DNA of 6,428 bases from Bacteroidales bacterium (GTDB lineage: Bacteria > Bacteroidota > Bacteroidia > Bacteroidales > UBA7960), in NCBI GenBank assembly GCA_007130545.1, contig SLSG01000126.1, positions 1 to 6,428 on the forward strand, read 5' to 3'. The notes beneath the pieces were generated by a model that was given only the letters and a program-made list of their open reading frames with translations, did no database searches and was not told the origin of the DNA. A program made the position numbers and the translations under genes. This document shows positions 1 to 6,287 of the stretch, in pieces (the stretch's first letter is position 1; the number at the start of each line of letters is the position of its first letter).

Positions 1-1262
1 AGGTAATCCAGGATCTCCTGCCCGCTTAGCTCCATTGTATACAGATAATTCTCGTATTCATAGATCCGGAAAAAGTCACGAACCAGCAGGGTCCCGGCCT
101 TTATCGTTTCATCAAATGCCAGGGATGCCGTGAAAGAAAGGTCCGCTCCCGTGAGTTCCAGCTGAACCTGGTGCACCATGTCGGTAAACGGGGCACTGCC
201 GAAAAGCACCTCCAGGGAATGCAGGTCCTTGCCCAGCTTTCCGACAGGTTCGGCTGCGAACTGGATAATCTCCGAAACATCCTTCTCAAATGCCCTGAAA
301 AAATCCTGGCTGGGCGCCACATTCCTGGTGGAAACCATTTCCCCCTTCTTGCCTTTCAATTCAAAAACCCGTTGGTCGGTGCGCTCAAAAGTCAGCTCTG
401 CAACGGCAAGGTTTTCAGCAAAATGGCCAGGGCCCAAAACGAGCACTTCCTGCCCGGCCACATTCGTGACAAGTTCGATGCGCTCCCGGTGATCATGCCC
501 GGTAAAGATCACATCAAAGCCCGGTACATGTTTGGCTACGTATGCCGAAGCCTGCTCAAGCGGATGGGCGGAGTCCGGGGGGTCGGTCTGCCCGTACCCG
601 CTGTGAAAAAGTCCGATGATCGCATCGGGCGATTCATTCTCCTTGACATATTGTACCCAATAGGCAGCCGCTTCGACCATATCCTGAAACTCCAGGCCCT
701 CCCATAGGTGCGGTGGCAGCCAGTTCGGCACGCTGGGCGTGGTGAGTCCGATTACAACGATATTCAGCCTCTGCCGCCTGATTACCGTATATGGTTTGAA
801 GTAAGGTTCACCGGTCTCTGCGTCCAGCACATTGCCACCCAGGTAAGGAAAATTAAACTCATCCTTCAATCGGTTGTACACCTCCGGTCCGGCTTCAATG
901 TCGTGGTTACCGATCGTTGCCGCATCATACTTCATCAGGTTCATCACCCTGCTGAAAAGGTTCCTTCGGGCATCCTGCTCAAAATTGGCATAATAGGCTG
1001 CCGGGGTACCCTGCAGCAGATCCCCGTTGTCCAGAAGGATGAGATTTCTGCCAAGCCTGGTGCGTGCGGCTTCCATCACATAATGGACGCTGGCCATGGA
1101 GGTCTGGGTCGGACGGTCATTTATAAAGTCGTAGGGGAATAACCTGGCATGCACATCAGAGGTGACCGCAATCTGGATTTTAATCTCCCTTGCAGCCGCA
1201 CCCTCAGATAGGGAGGCAAGCATGAATACAAAGACTAAAGTAATCAGGTGCATGTATTTCAT
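1..1262 (-). CDS. Exported CpdB/UshA-type 5'-nucleotidase / cyclic-nucleotide phosphodiesterase (3' end outside window)
   Basis: The frame is open from ATG at 1262 to the left edge, giving 420 residues with no stop, so the C-terminus is missing. Residues 1-24 form a signal peptide (hydrophobic core, then EGAAA), with no lipobox cysteine, which suggests a periplasmic enzyme. The calcineurin-like metallophosphatase domain (about 27-295) shows the expected metal-ligand motifs: D36-x-H38 in TSDVH, GD (80-81) with LLQG, GNHD (118-121), FHSG (219-222) and GHDH (255-258). From about 335 the typical 5'-nucleotidase C-terminal domain begins (EPVGKLGKDL). The family hydrolyses nucleoside 5'-monophosphates or 2',3'-cyclic nucleotides with two divalent metals, for nucleotide salvage. 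The DNGDLLQG stretch and domain order resemble CpdB, but substrate cannot be settled from sequence. GNHD in place of the commoner GNHE occurs in relatives. The gene follows the rpoD terminator, so it probably has its own promoter, which I could not identify. No clear Shine-Dalgarno is seen. Confidence 0.9.
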   Translation of the reverse strand, partial: MKYMHLITLVFVFMLASLSEGAAAREIKIQIAVTSDVHARLFPYDFINDRPTQTSMASVHYVMEAARTRLGRNLILLDNGDLLQGTPAAYYANFEQDARRNLFSRVMNLMKYDAATIGNHDIEAGPEVYNRLKDEFNFPYLGGNVLDAETGEPYFKPYTVIRRQRLNIVVIGLTTPSVPNWLPPHLWEGLEFQDMVEAAAYWVQYVKENESPDAIIGLFHSGYGQTDPPDSAHPLEQASAYVAKHVPGFDVIFTGHDHRERIELVTNVAGQEVLVLGPGHFAENLAVAELTFERTDQRVFELKGKKGEMVSTRNVAPSQDFFRAFEKDVSEIIQFAAEPVGKLGKDLHSLEVLFGSAPFTDMVHQVQLELTGADLSFTASLAFDETIKAGTLLVRDFFRIYEYENYLYTMELSGQEILDY

Positions 1263-1277
1263 AAGTTCAAAAATTAT

Positions 1278-1305
1278 GGAGGCTAAATAATAATAGGGAG
1301 GCTAA
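1278..1305. repeat. 9-bp direct repeat GGAGGCTAA upstream of the nucleotidase gene
   Basis: GGAGGCTAA occurs at 1278-1286 and again at 1297-1305, start to start 19 bp, separated by an AT-rich decamer. On the minus strand it reads TTAGCCTCC twice, 16 to 43 bases before the nucleotidase start codon. It lies between the rpoD terminator and that start, so it could be an operator or leader element, but it may be coincidental. No known binding site is recognised. Confidence 0.4.
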
Positions 1306-1311
1306 TTTAAG

Positions 1312-1339
1312 AAAAAAAGGCATCCTGATAAGATGCCTT
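1312..1339 (-). terminator. Rho-independent terminator of rpoD
   Basis: On the minus strand AAGGCATC (1339-1332) pairs perfectly with GATGCCTT (1324-1317) across a 7-nt loop. The 3' arm runs into an uninterrupted T tract (1318-1312). The stem starts about 38 nt after the rpoD stop codon. The orientation of the T tract makes it a terminator for leftward transcription, separating rpoD from the nucleotidase gene. Confidence 0.9.
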
Positions 1340-1376
1340 GGTAATAATTCTGATCGCCGAAAAGGAACACAATAAG

Positions 1377-2243
1377 CTATTGTCCAAGATAGGCTTTCAG
1401 CAATTTACTCCGGGAAGTATGCTTCAGCCTGCGGATGGCTTTTTCCTTGATTTGTCGGACCCGCTCACGCGTCAGGTCGAATTTGGCGCCGATCTCGTCC
1501 AGTGTAAGGCCATGGTTCATGCCAATTCCGAAATACAGGTTGATCACATCCCGCTCCTTCTCCGTAAGGGTCGCCAATGACCTCTGGATCTCCCGGGCAA
1601 GGGATTCGTGGATCAGGCTGGAGTCGGCATTCGGGGAATCCTGGTTCACATAAACGTCCAGCAGGCTGGCATCCTCGCCCTGAATCAGGGGGGCATCCAC
1701 CGAAACGTGGTGGGTAGAGATCCGGAAGGATTCCGCGATCTTGTCTTCATTCACGTCCAATGCTTCCGCAAGCTCCTCGGTGGAGGGAGGCCGTTCAAAA
1801 CGCTGCTCCAGCCTGGAGGCTTCCTTTTTGATCTTATTGAGCGATCCTACCTGGTTCAGGGGCAGCCGAACAATTCGTGACTGCTCCGCCAGGGCCTGCA
1901 GGATGGATTGCCTTATCCACCATACAGCATAGGAAATAAACTTAAATCCCCTGGTTTCGTCAAAACGCTTGGCAGCCTTGATCAGACCCAGGTTCCCCTC
2001 GTTTATAAGATCCGGGAGGCTTAAGCCCTGGTTCTGGTATTGCTTGGCAACCGATACCACGAACCGAAGATTGGCCTTGGTAAGTTTTTCCAATGCATCC
2101 TGGTCACCCGCCTTTATACGCTGTGCCAGCTGAACTTCCTCTTCGGCAGAGATCAGGGGAACTTTCCCGATCTCCTGAAGGTATTTGTCAAGGGAAGCAG
2201 TATCACGGTTGGTGATGGACTTGGAAATTTTTAACTGTCTCAT
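1377..2243 (-). CDS. rpoD: Primary (housekeeping) RNA polymerase sigma factor, Bacteroidota type
   Basis: This 288-residue sigma-70 family protein directs RNA polymerase to housekeeping promoters. It lacks region 1.1, as is usual for Bacteroidota primary sigma factors of about this length. Region 1.2 lies at about 15-50 ([13 protein letters not shown]). Regions 2.1-2.2 follow (about 55-92, [27 protein letters not shown]). Regions 2.3-2.4 are at 93-128 and contain [20 protein letters not shown] and [12 protein letters not shown], the -10-type recognition and melting helices. Region 3 is about 130-200. Region 4 (220-285) includes the helix-turn-helix [20 protein letters not shown]. The start at 2243 gives [11 protein letters not shown], the conserved N-terminus of the group; there is no clear Shine-Dalgarno, which is common in the phylum. 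It has its own promoter (2322-2353) and terminator (1312-1339). It lies downstream of htrA on the same strand with no terminator visible between them, so read-through is possible. The WWIRQ region and short form argue against an ECF or alternative sigma. Confidence 0.97.
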   Translation of the reverse strand: MRQLKISKSITNRDTASLDKYLQEIGKVPLISAEEEVQLAQRIKAGDQDALEKLTKANLRFVVSVAKQYQNQGLSLPDLINEGNLGLIKAAKRFDETRGFKFISYAVWWIRQSILQALAEQSRIVRLPLNQVGSLNKIKKEASRLEQRFERPPSTEELAEALDVNEDKIAESFRISTHHVSVDAPLIQGEDASLLDVYVNQDSPNADSSLIHESLAREIQRSLATLTEKERDVINLYFGIGMNHGLTLDEIGAKFDLTRERVRQIKEKAIRRLKHTSRSKLLKAYLGQ

Positions 2244-2321
2244 ATATTAATGGTCGGGATAAATGTAAGTTTCTGAGAATGTGGAAGTACCTTGTGGGCA
2301 ATCTCCTGTCGGAAAGGCCCC

Positions 2322-2353
2322 CAAAGGTACGAAAAATTACCGATAAAAACAAA
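2322..2353 (-). promoter_or_regulatory. Bacteroidota-type -33/-7 promoter for rpoD
   Basis: On the minus strand TTTG (2353-2350) is followed after exactly 20 bases by TACCTTTG (2329-2322). This matches the known Bacteroidota housekeeping consensus TTTG-N19-21-TAnnTTTG with no mismatch. It sits between the htrA stop (2366) and the rpoD start (2243). Transcription would begin near 2315-2318 and leave an untranslated leader of about 70 nt. The start site is inferred; the motif is directly visible. Confidence 0.85.
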
Positions 2354-2365
2354 CCCTTTCAGTTC

Positions 2366-3841
2366 TTATCTGACACCAATGCCGTAATAACCTCTTCTTC
2401 CGTTCGGATAAACTCCCTCGATCAGAATTCCGCCGGATTTGGCCCGGATCATCCTGGTCAATTCCTGGGGGGAAGATACGGGCTCATTGTCCAGATGGGT
2501 GATTATAAACCCATCCCTGATCCCTGCACTGGCGATGAGCTTTCCTCGTTCGACGCCGGTGACCCGCACGCCGTGTTCTATGTTCAAACGCCTGAGGTCT
2601 GCCTCCGGAACCGGCTCAAACCTGGCTCCAAGATTGTCAATCACACTGACGTCCTCGCGGGTGACAAGGCTTTGTTCTCCATAGATATTTTTCAATTTCG
2701 CCTTTGCCTGCTGTTCCCTGCCGCCACGGTAATATGTGACGTTCACTTCATCACCGGGACGCTTACGCCCAAGTGTTTCCAATAGCTCAGAAGGGTTGCG
2801 TATGGACTGTCCGTCAATCCCGATGATCACATCTCCCTCCCGCAATCCGGCCTCCTTCCCTGCGCTGTTCTCTTGCACTTCTTCCACATAAGCTCCCTGG
2901 TGGCGGTCCAGGCCTTTTTCAGCAGCCTCCCGGCTGTTCAGTTCCCTGATTACCACACCCAGCAAGCCCCTCTGCACCTCACCGTGCTCGATAAGGTCTT
3001 CAACCACTTTGCTGGCAATATTTGAAGGGATTGCAAATGAGTATCCTGCGAATGAACCGGTAGTCGAGGCAATGGCGGCATTGATACCGATCAGGTCTCC
3101 CTGCGTGTTGACCAGGGCCCCTCCGCTGTTGCCACGGTTTACGGCGGCATCTGTCTGGATAAAGGACTCAATGGCGGTATTGCCACCCAATATGTTGATG
3201 TTCCTCCCTTTTGCGCTGACAATCCCTGCCGTAACGGTTGAAGTAAGGTTGAATGGATTGCCTACGGCAAGCACCCATTCCCCGACCCTGACCTCGTCAG
3301 AGTCCCCGAATGTCAGGTGTGGAAGACCGCTTTCCTCAATTTTGATCAGTGCAAGGTCTGTGGTCGGATCCCGTCCGATGATCACAGCCTCATAAATCGT
3401 ATTGTTGTTCAGGGTGACCTCGATTACATCGGCTTCGGCAACCACGTGGTTGTTGGTCACGATGTATCCGTCAGAACTGATAATTACCCCACTGCCGGTC
3501 GCCTCCATCGGACGCTGGGGGGTTCTCTGCCGGGGCCCGAAGAAAAACTCCCGGAACGGGTCGGAAAAGAAATCATCGTATTCCGCGCTGCGACGTTCGT
3601 ATTTGGTGCGTATGTGCACGACCGCATTCACGGTTATTTCGGAAACAAGCGTAAAATCAGGCAAGGTGGTCGGTAATTTTGTCATGTACTTTGCCAATGT
3701 GGCGGGAGGCTGGTTCAGTGTACCATGCTCCGTAAGGGCCATCCCGGCACCTGCCTGGGGACTAAAAAAACGCTGGTGGATAAGCAGGCTGAAAAACCCG
3801 CCCAGTAAGGCTGCCAGTAGCAATGCTGAAAATCTTTTCAT
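2366..3841 (-). CDS. degP: Membrane-anchored or periplasmic HtrA/DegP-family serine protease with two PDZ domains
   Basis: This 491-residue ATP-independent protease and chaperone degrades or refolds misfolded envelope proteins. Residues 5-22 form a hydrophobic N-terminal segment after MKR, either a signal peptide or a membrane anchor. The trypsin-like domain spans about 64-285 and shows the catalytic triad: H132 in VTNNHVV, D162 in PTTDLALI and S239 in GNSGGAL. An acidic, Phe-rich loop precedes it (YDDFFSDPFREFFFGP, about 88-103), as in other family members' LA loop. PDZ1 covers about 290-385 (RGLLGV onwards) and PDZ2 about 396-485 (GVRVTGVERGKLIASAGI). Length and domain order fit the DegP/DegQ/DegS-like Do family; two PDZ domains argue against DegS. 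The frame stays open back to 3946, but I start at 3841 because the signal sequence begins there. No classical Shine-Dalgarno is apparent. The gene is divergent from the dapF cluster and upstream of rpoD. Confidence 0.95.
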   Translation of the reverse strand: MKRFSALLLAALLGGFFSLLIHQRFFSPQAGAGMALTEHGTLNQPPATLAKYMTKLPTTLPDFTLVSEITVNAVVHIRTKYERRSAEYDDFFSDPFREFFFGPRQRTPQRPMEATGSGVIISSDGYIVTNNHVVAEADVIEVTLNNNTIYEAVIIGRDPTTDLALIKIEESGLPHLTFGDSDEVRVGEWVLAVGNPFNLTSTVTAGIVSAKGRNINILGGNTAIESFIQTDAAVNRGNSGGALVNTQGDLIGINAAIASTTGSFAGYSFAIPSNIASKVVEDLIEHGEVQRGLLGVVIRELNSREAAEKGLDRHQGAYVEEVQENSAGKEAGLREGDVIIGIDGQSIRNPSELLETLGRKRPGDEVNVTYYRGGREQQAKAKLKNIYGEQSLVTREDVSVIDNLGARFEPVPEADLRRLNIEHGVRVTGVERGKLIASAGIRDGFIITHLDNEPVSSPQELTRMIRAKSGGILIEGVYPNGRRGYYGIGVR

Positions 3842-4017
3842 ATCACTCGTTTTTACATGAATCTTAACACCTGATCCGACTGATTTGTTCGCAATAAATA
3901 TGCCCCTGCTGAAAACCTGAGTGTTAATTAAATCAAAAAAATCCAAAATAAATTAAACTGCCCGGCCGCATCCCGTGTAATATCGTCCTTCACAAAACGA
4001 ATTTCAATCGGTTTTTC

Positions 4018-4034
4018 TTACCTTTGGTAAAGGT
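4018..4034. repeat. Overlapping inverted repeats across the -7 element
   Basis: ACCTTT (4020-4025) is the inverse of AAAGGT (4029-4034) across GGT, and TTACC (4018-4022) is the inverse of GGTAA (4026-4030) across TTT. The two symmetric readings share the same bases and cover the candidate promoter of the downstream cluster. It could be a repressor or activator half-site pair, or a chance by-product of the TACCTTTGG motif. Confidence 0.45.
4019..4026 (+). promoter_or_regulatory. Candidate Bacteroidota -7 element for the membrane protein-dapF-GNAT-mltG cluster
   Basis: TACCTTTG matches TAnnTTTG exactly and is followed by G, as at the rpoD promoter, so the two share the 9-mer TACCTTTGG. No TTTG is found 19-21 bases upstream, so the -33 half is missing or degenerate. 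Transcription would start near 4031-4033, giving a leader of about 30 nt with AAGGA at 4045-4049, ten bases before the ATG at 4060. Confidence 0.5.
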
Positions 4035-4059
4035 CTAATGATAAAAGGACTTATTCCAG

Positions 4060-4866
4060 ATGGCTCAAAAGAAAAAGGATCCATATAATTTTTTCCTCGT
4101 GGCCACCGGCCTGTTGATCGGCTTTTTCCTTGGGGCGGCGATCATCTACATATTTAACAACCGGCCTGCCGATTACCAATTGACAGATGCAGCCCAGGAA
4201 CGCCTGGCCAGGCTGTTTCATCAGCAACAGCAGGTGCCCGGCCCAAGCCCTGCCCCTGCAGGGGACCAGCCCCAAACCAGCGCTGTTACCAGGAAGGACG
4301 ATCCAGAGCCGGCATCCCTGCCCGCTTACACCTCCTCCCTGCCCGCTGACACGGCGGCTGTGGATGCAGACCCGGAAACCCGGTCGCAGCCTCATGAAAC
4401 AGCCGCCGATAGCATAACCACCGATCGGTCTGACCAGGAGTTCCGTACGGACACCGGGGAACAGCCCAGCCAGGGGATACTGGAAGACGAGGTCCGCGTG
4501 AAACGCGACCGGCTCCTCGGAACCATCGGCTTTACGCTTCCCACCCTGGAATCATCCAGGGCCGGATCGGAGTCCACCAGAACGCTGGACTCGCTGCTGG
4601 GAGGCCGGCATCAGCCATTCCGCAGCCTATTGGTCGAATTCTGGGAGTCGCCCCTGAATTTCACTGGCTATAAAATGGGCAAAAACAGCCTGATCCTTTA
4701 CGGACTGGACCAGATTGAGTCTGTGAGCCTCCAGATGCATGAAGAAACCATATACCTGAAGTATTATGGAATTTATTTTCCGTTGGTACTGACTTCCGAT
4801 TTCCTTCCCCTGACAGCGGTCGAAGATACCCTGCTGATCAACAAACTGGAGCAGCAATGGCCATAA
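4060..4866 (+). CDS. Single-pass membrane protein of unknown function, first gene of the dapF cluster
   Basis: I do not recognise a family for this 268-residue protein. After a short basic head (MAQKKKDPYN) a single membrane helix spans about 11-32 (FFLVATGLLIGFFLGAAIIYIF), predicting an N-in, C-out topology with the bulk outside the cytoplasmic membrane. Residues 36-58 look helical and Gln-rich (QERLARLFHQQQQ). Residues 59-145 form a low-complexity Pro/Ala/Ser/Thr/Asp linker with a short tandem repeat (SLPAYTS, SLPADTA). Residues 146-268 look like a folded domain: LLGTIGFTLPTLES, LLVEFWESPLNFTGYKMG, LILYGLDQIESVSL, and a hydrophobic Tyr/Phe-rich segment (IYLKYYGIYFPL). The start has AAGGA ten bases upstream. 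The 3' end overlaps dapF by 10 nt, so translation is probably coupled. Context suggests an envelope role, but no function can be assigned. Base composition of the linker is somewhat GC-rich, in line with its Pro/Ala content. Confidence 0.85.
   Translation: MAQKKKDPYNFFLVATGLLIGFFLGAAIIYIFNNRPADYQLTDAAQERLARLFHQQQQVPGPSPAPAGDQPQTSAVTRKDDPEPASLPAYTSSLPADTAAVDADPETRSQPHETAADSITTDRSDQEFRTDTGEQPSQGILEDEVRVKRDRLLGTIGFTLPTLESSRAGSESTRTLDSLLGGRHQPFRSLLVEFWESPLNFTGYKMGKNSLILYGLDQIESVSLQMHEETIYLKYYGIYFPLVLTSDFLPLTAVEDTLLINKLEQQWP
4315..4356 (+). repeat. 21-bp tandem duplication in the linker of the membrane protein
   Basis: Two adjacent 21-base units (4315-4335 and 4336-4356) share 17 of 21 bases, including the identical first 12 (TCCCTGCCCGCT). 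They are in frame, encoding SLPAYTS (residues 86-92) and SLPADTA (93-99). It looks like a recent in-frame slippage duplication inside a flexible linker, which would tolerate length change. Confidence 0.75.
4848..4851 (+). promoter_or_regulatory. Ribosome binding site of dapF, inside the upstream gene
   Basis: GGAG lies five bases before the ATG at 4857 and within the last codons of the preceding gene. It supports the 4857 start of dapF despite the 10-nt overlap, and fits translational coupling. Confidence 0.6.
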
Positions 4867-5714
4867 GGTTCTACAAATACCACGGCAGCGGCAATGATTT
4901 CATACTGGTTGATGACCGCCGGAAGCTGTTGGAAACGGACGATCCTAAAACACAGTCCTTACTGGCTGCATGGTGTGATCGACATACCGGGATTGGCGCT
5001 GACGGACTTATATTAATCCGCGAGGCTGTGCAGGCTGATTTTGAGATGATGTTCTTCAATTCAGACGGACGGCCCGGCTCCATGTGCGGCAACGGAGGAA
5101 GGTGTGCGGTTGCATTTGCCCATCGCCTGGGCATTGTCAACAACGAAACAACTTTCCTCGCAACGGATGGCCTGCACCAGGCATACCTGACAGGAATGAA
5201 GGGGGACCGCCTGGCGGTCAGCCTGGGACTTAACAATACAGAAATGCCGGTGATACGGAAGGGACATTACTTTGTGCACACCGGTTCCCCCCATGTGGTG
5301 GTGTTCAGCCCCGGGGTGGCAGACCTGGATGTGGTAAGGGAGGGCCGCAATTTAAGGAACTCTCCGGTCTACGGTAAAGAAGGGGTAAATGTTAATTTTG
5401 CAGAAAAGCTACTGACCGGAGCATTGCTGGTGCGAACGTACGAGCGTGGAGTGGAAAATGAAACATTGTCCTGCGGCACCGGGGTAGCAGCTGTGGCCAT
5501 TGCGGCATGGCAGCATTTCCCTGAGAACAGGTCCGACTCCCGGAAAAGCAAATTCGACTTCCAGGAAATATCCACCAGGGGCGGACGCCTGCTGGTGTCC
5601 TTTTCTCCTCCAGGTGATGGGGAACAGGCTTTTTCGGATATATTCCTGCACGGACCCGCAGAAATGGTTTTTTCGGGCAGAATACAACTTAAGGCAAGAC
5701 AGCAAGGCAGATAA
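4857..5714 (+). CDS. dapF: Diaminopimelate epimerase
   Basis: This cytoplasmic enzyme of 285 residues converts L,L-diaminopimelate to the meso form, supplying the peptidoglycan cross-linking residue and the precursor of lysine. It is a PLP-independent racemase using two cysteines as acid and base. Both are present: Cys77 in SMCGNGGRC and Cys206 in ETLSCGTG. Other family motifs are KYHGSGNDFILVD (7-19), GIGADGLI (45-52), NSDGR (68-72), HTGSPHVV (141-148) and RTYERGVENET (193-203). The two halves of the pseudo-symmetric fold are both complete, and the length is normal. The start at 4857 gives the family-typical RFYKYHGSGNDF a few residues in. The gene overlaps its upstream neighbour by 10 nt and is followed after 25 nt by the acetyltransferase, so it is likely part of one transcription unit. 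The motif set leaves little room for another identity. Confidence 0.97.
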   Translation: MAIRFYKYHGSGNDFILVDDRRKLLETDDPKTQSLLAAWCDRHTGIGADGLILIREAVQADFEMMFFNSDGRPGSMCGNGGRCAVAFAHRLGIVNNETTFLATDGLHQAYLTGMKGDRLAVSLGLNNTEMPVIRKGHYFVHTGSPHVVVFSPGVADLDVVREGRNLRNSPVYGKEGVNVNFAEKLLTGALLVRTYERGVENETLSCGTGVAAVAIAAWQHFPENRSDSRKSKFDFQEISTRGGRLLVSFSPPGDGEQAFSDIFLHGPAEMVFSGRIQLKARQQGR

Positions 5715-5725
5715 TATTTACAGGC

Positions 5726-5730
5726 AGGAA
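5726..5730 (+). promoter_or_regulatory. Ribosome binding site deciding the acetyltransferase start
   Basis: AGGAA ends nine bases before the ATG at 5740. It favours this start over the longer in-frame reading that begins at 5500 inside dapF, and over the second Met codon at 5749. Confidence 0.5.
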
Positions 5731-5739
5731 CTACCAGAT

Positions 5740-6264
5740 ATGGCATTTATGAAGGGAGAACATGCCGCTTTGCGGCCCCTGGAAATTTCAGATGTAGACG
5801 TATTGTGTCAGTGGGAGAACAATCCGGACAATTTGCTGATGGGCAATACCATGACTCCCTTCTCCCGTTTTTTCCTCGAGCAATATATACTGGGGGCACG
5901 CAACAACATCTACGAGGACCGGCAACTTCGGATGGTGATTGAAGATCCCGGCGGGCGGGTTGTCGGACTCCTGGACTTGTTCGACTTTGAGCCCCACCAC
6001 AGGCGGGCGGCCGTTGGGATACTGATTGGAAATGGGTACCGTGGTAAGGGATATGCGTCCGAAGCCCTGGACCTGCTGATTGAATATGCGGGGGGGGTGT
6101 TGGGCCTGAAACAATTGTATGCCACGGCCGATACCGGCAATAATTCCAGCAAAACACTGTTTTTGAAAAAAGGCTTTGTGCATACAGGCACAAAAAAACA
6201 ATGGAACCTGAGGGGAAGGCGCTGGGAGGATGAAGATCTTTTTCAGTTAATATTTACCCCCTGA
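5740..6264 (+). CDS. GNAT-family N-acetyltransferase, RimJ/RimL/SpeG-like
   Basis: This 174-residue cytoplasmic protein would transfer an acetyl group from acetyl-CoA to an amine; the acceptor cannot be predicted. The N-terminal strand and helix, ALRPLEISDVDVLCQWENNP (9-29), are typical of the RimJ/RimL branch. The central sheet includes RMVIEDPGGRVVGLLDLFDF (64-83). The CoA pyrophosphate loop of motif A is clear at 94-106 (ILIGNGYRGKGYA). The C-terminal part has YATADTGNNSSKTLFLKKGF (127-146), the usual Asn/Ser helix before the GF turn. Length is normal for a single-domain GNAT. The start at 5740 has AGGAA upstream and lies 25 nt after the dapF stop; mltG starts 23 nt downstream. A G8 tract (6090-6097) sits mid-gene. 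Ribosomal protein, spermidine or small-molecule acetylation are all possible; the position beside dapF and mltG does not decide the substrate. Confidence 0.9.
   Translation: MAFMKGEHAALRPLEISDVDVLCQWENNPDNLLMGNTMTPFSRFFLEQYILGARNNIYEDRQLRMVIEDPGGRVVGLLDLFDFEPHHRRAAVGILIGNGYRGKGYASEALDLLIEYAGGVLGLKQLYATADTGNNSSKTLFLKKGFVHTGTKKQWNLRGRRWEDEDLFQLIFTP
6090..6097 (+). repeat. G8 homopolymer tract inside the acetyltransferase gene
   Basis: Eight consecutive G residues encode the Ala-Gly-Gly-Val stretch at about residues 117-120, just after the CoA-binding helix. The present length keeps the frame and the downstream GNAT motifs intact. Gain or loss of one base would truncate or rewrite the last third of the protein. 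Confidence 0.7.
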
Positions 6265-6287
6265 ATCGGTGAATCATTCCAAAGATT

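Larger units (their letters stand above)
3842..4059. other. Divergent intergenic spacer between htrA and the dapF cluster
   Basis: This 218-bp AT-rich spacer must carry the promoters for htrA (leftward) and for the membrane-protein gene (rightward). A rightward -7 element with an overlapping inverted repeat is visible at 4018-4034. For htrA the best leftward match is TTATTTTG (3951-3944), one base off TAnnTTTG and without a TTTG at the right distance, so that promoter is not assigned. I see no RNA gene, convincing small ORF or terminator here. Confidence 0.6.

Noticed and set aside
577..582. Suspected frameshift in the nucleotidase at a run of six G (C6 on the coding strand)
   Set aside because: Careful reading gives QTDPPDSAHPLEQAS through the run with the frame intact, leading directly into the GHDH metal motif. 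No frameshift is present.
171..1142. Long plus-strand open frames (171-707 and 708-1142) opposite the nucleotidase
   Set aside because: They are antisense to a gene with complete metallophosphatase motifs and a signal peptide. Their products show no recognisable domain; they are shadows of the GC-rich codon use.
1268..1276. Possible -7 element on the minus strand just before the nucleotidase start (TAATTTTTG)
   Set aside because: It has one base too many between TA and TTTG and lies so close to the ATG that transcription would start at or inside the coding region. There is also no suitable TTTG upstream.
3674..3681. TAATTTTG on the plus strand, a formal match to the -7 consensus
   Set aside because: It lies antisense inside htrA with no TTTG at the right distance and no plausible plus-strand gene behind it. 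It is a chance match.
3842..3946. 35-codon N-terminal extension of the htrA frame to an ATG at 3946
   Set aside because: The extension is not signal-like and would bury the MKRFSALLLAALLGG export signal inside the protein. The start at 3841 gives a normal N-terminus.
5500..5739. 80-codon upstream extension of the acetyltransferase frame, starting inside dapF
   Set aside because: It lies in another frame of the well-supported dapF gene. The GNAT domain begins right after the Met at 5740, which has its own AGGAA.
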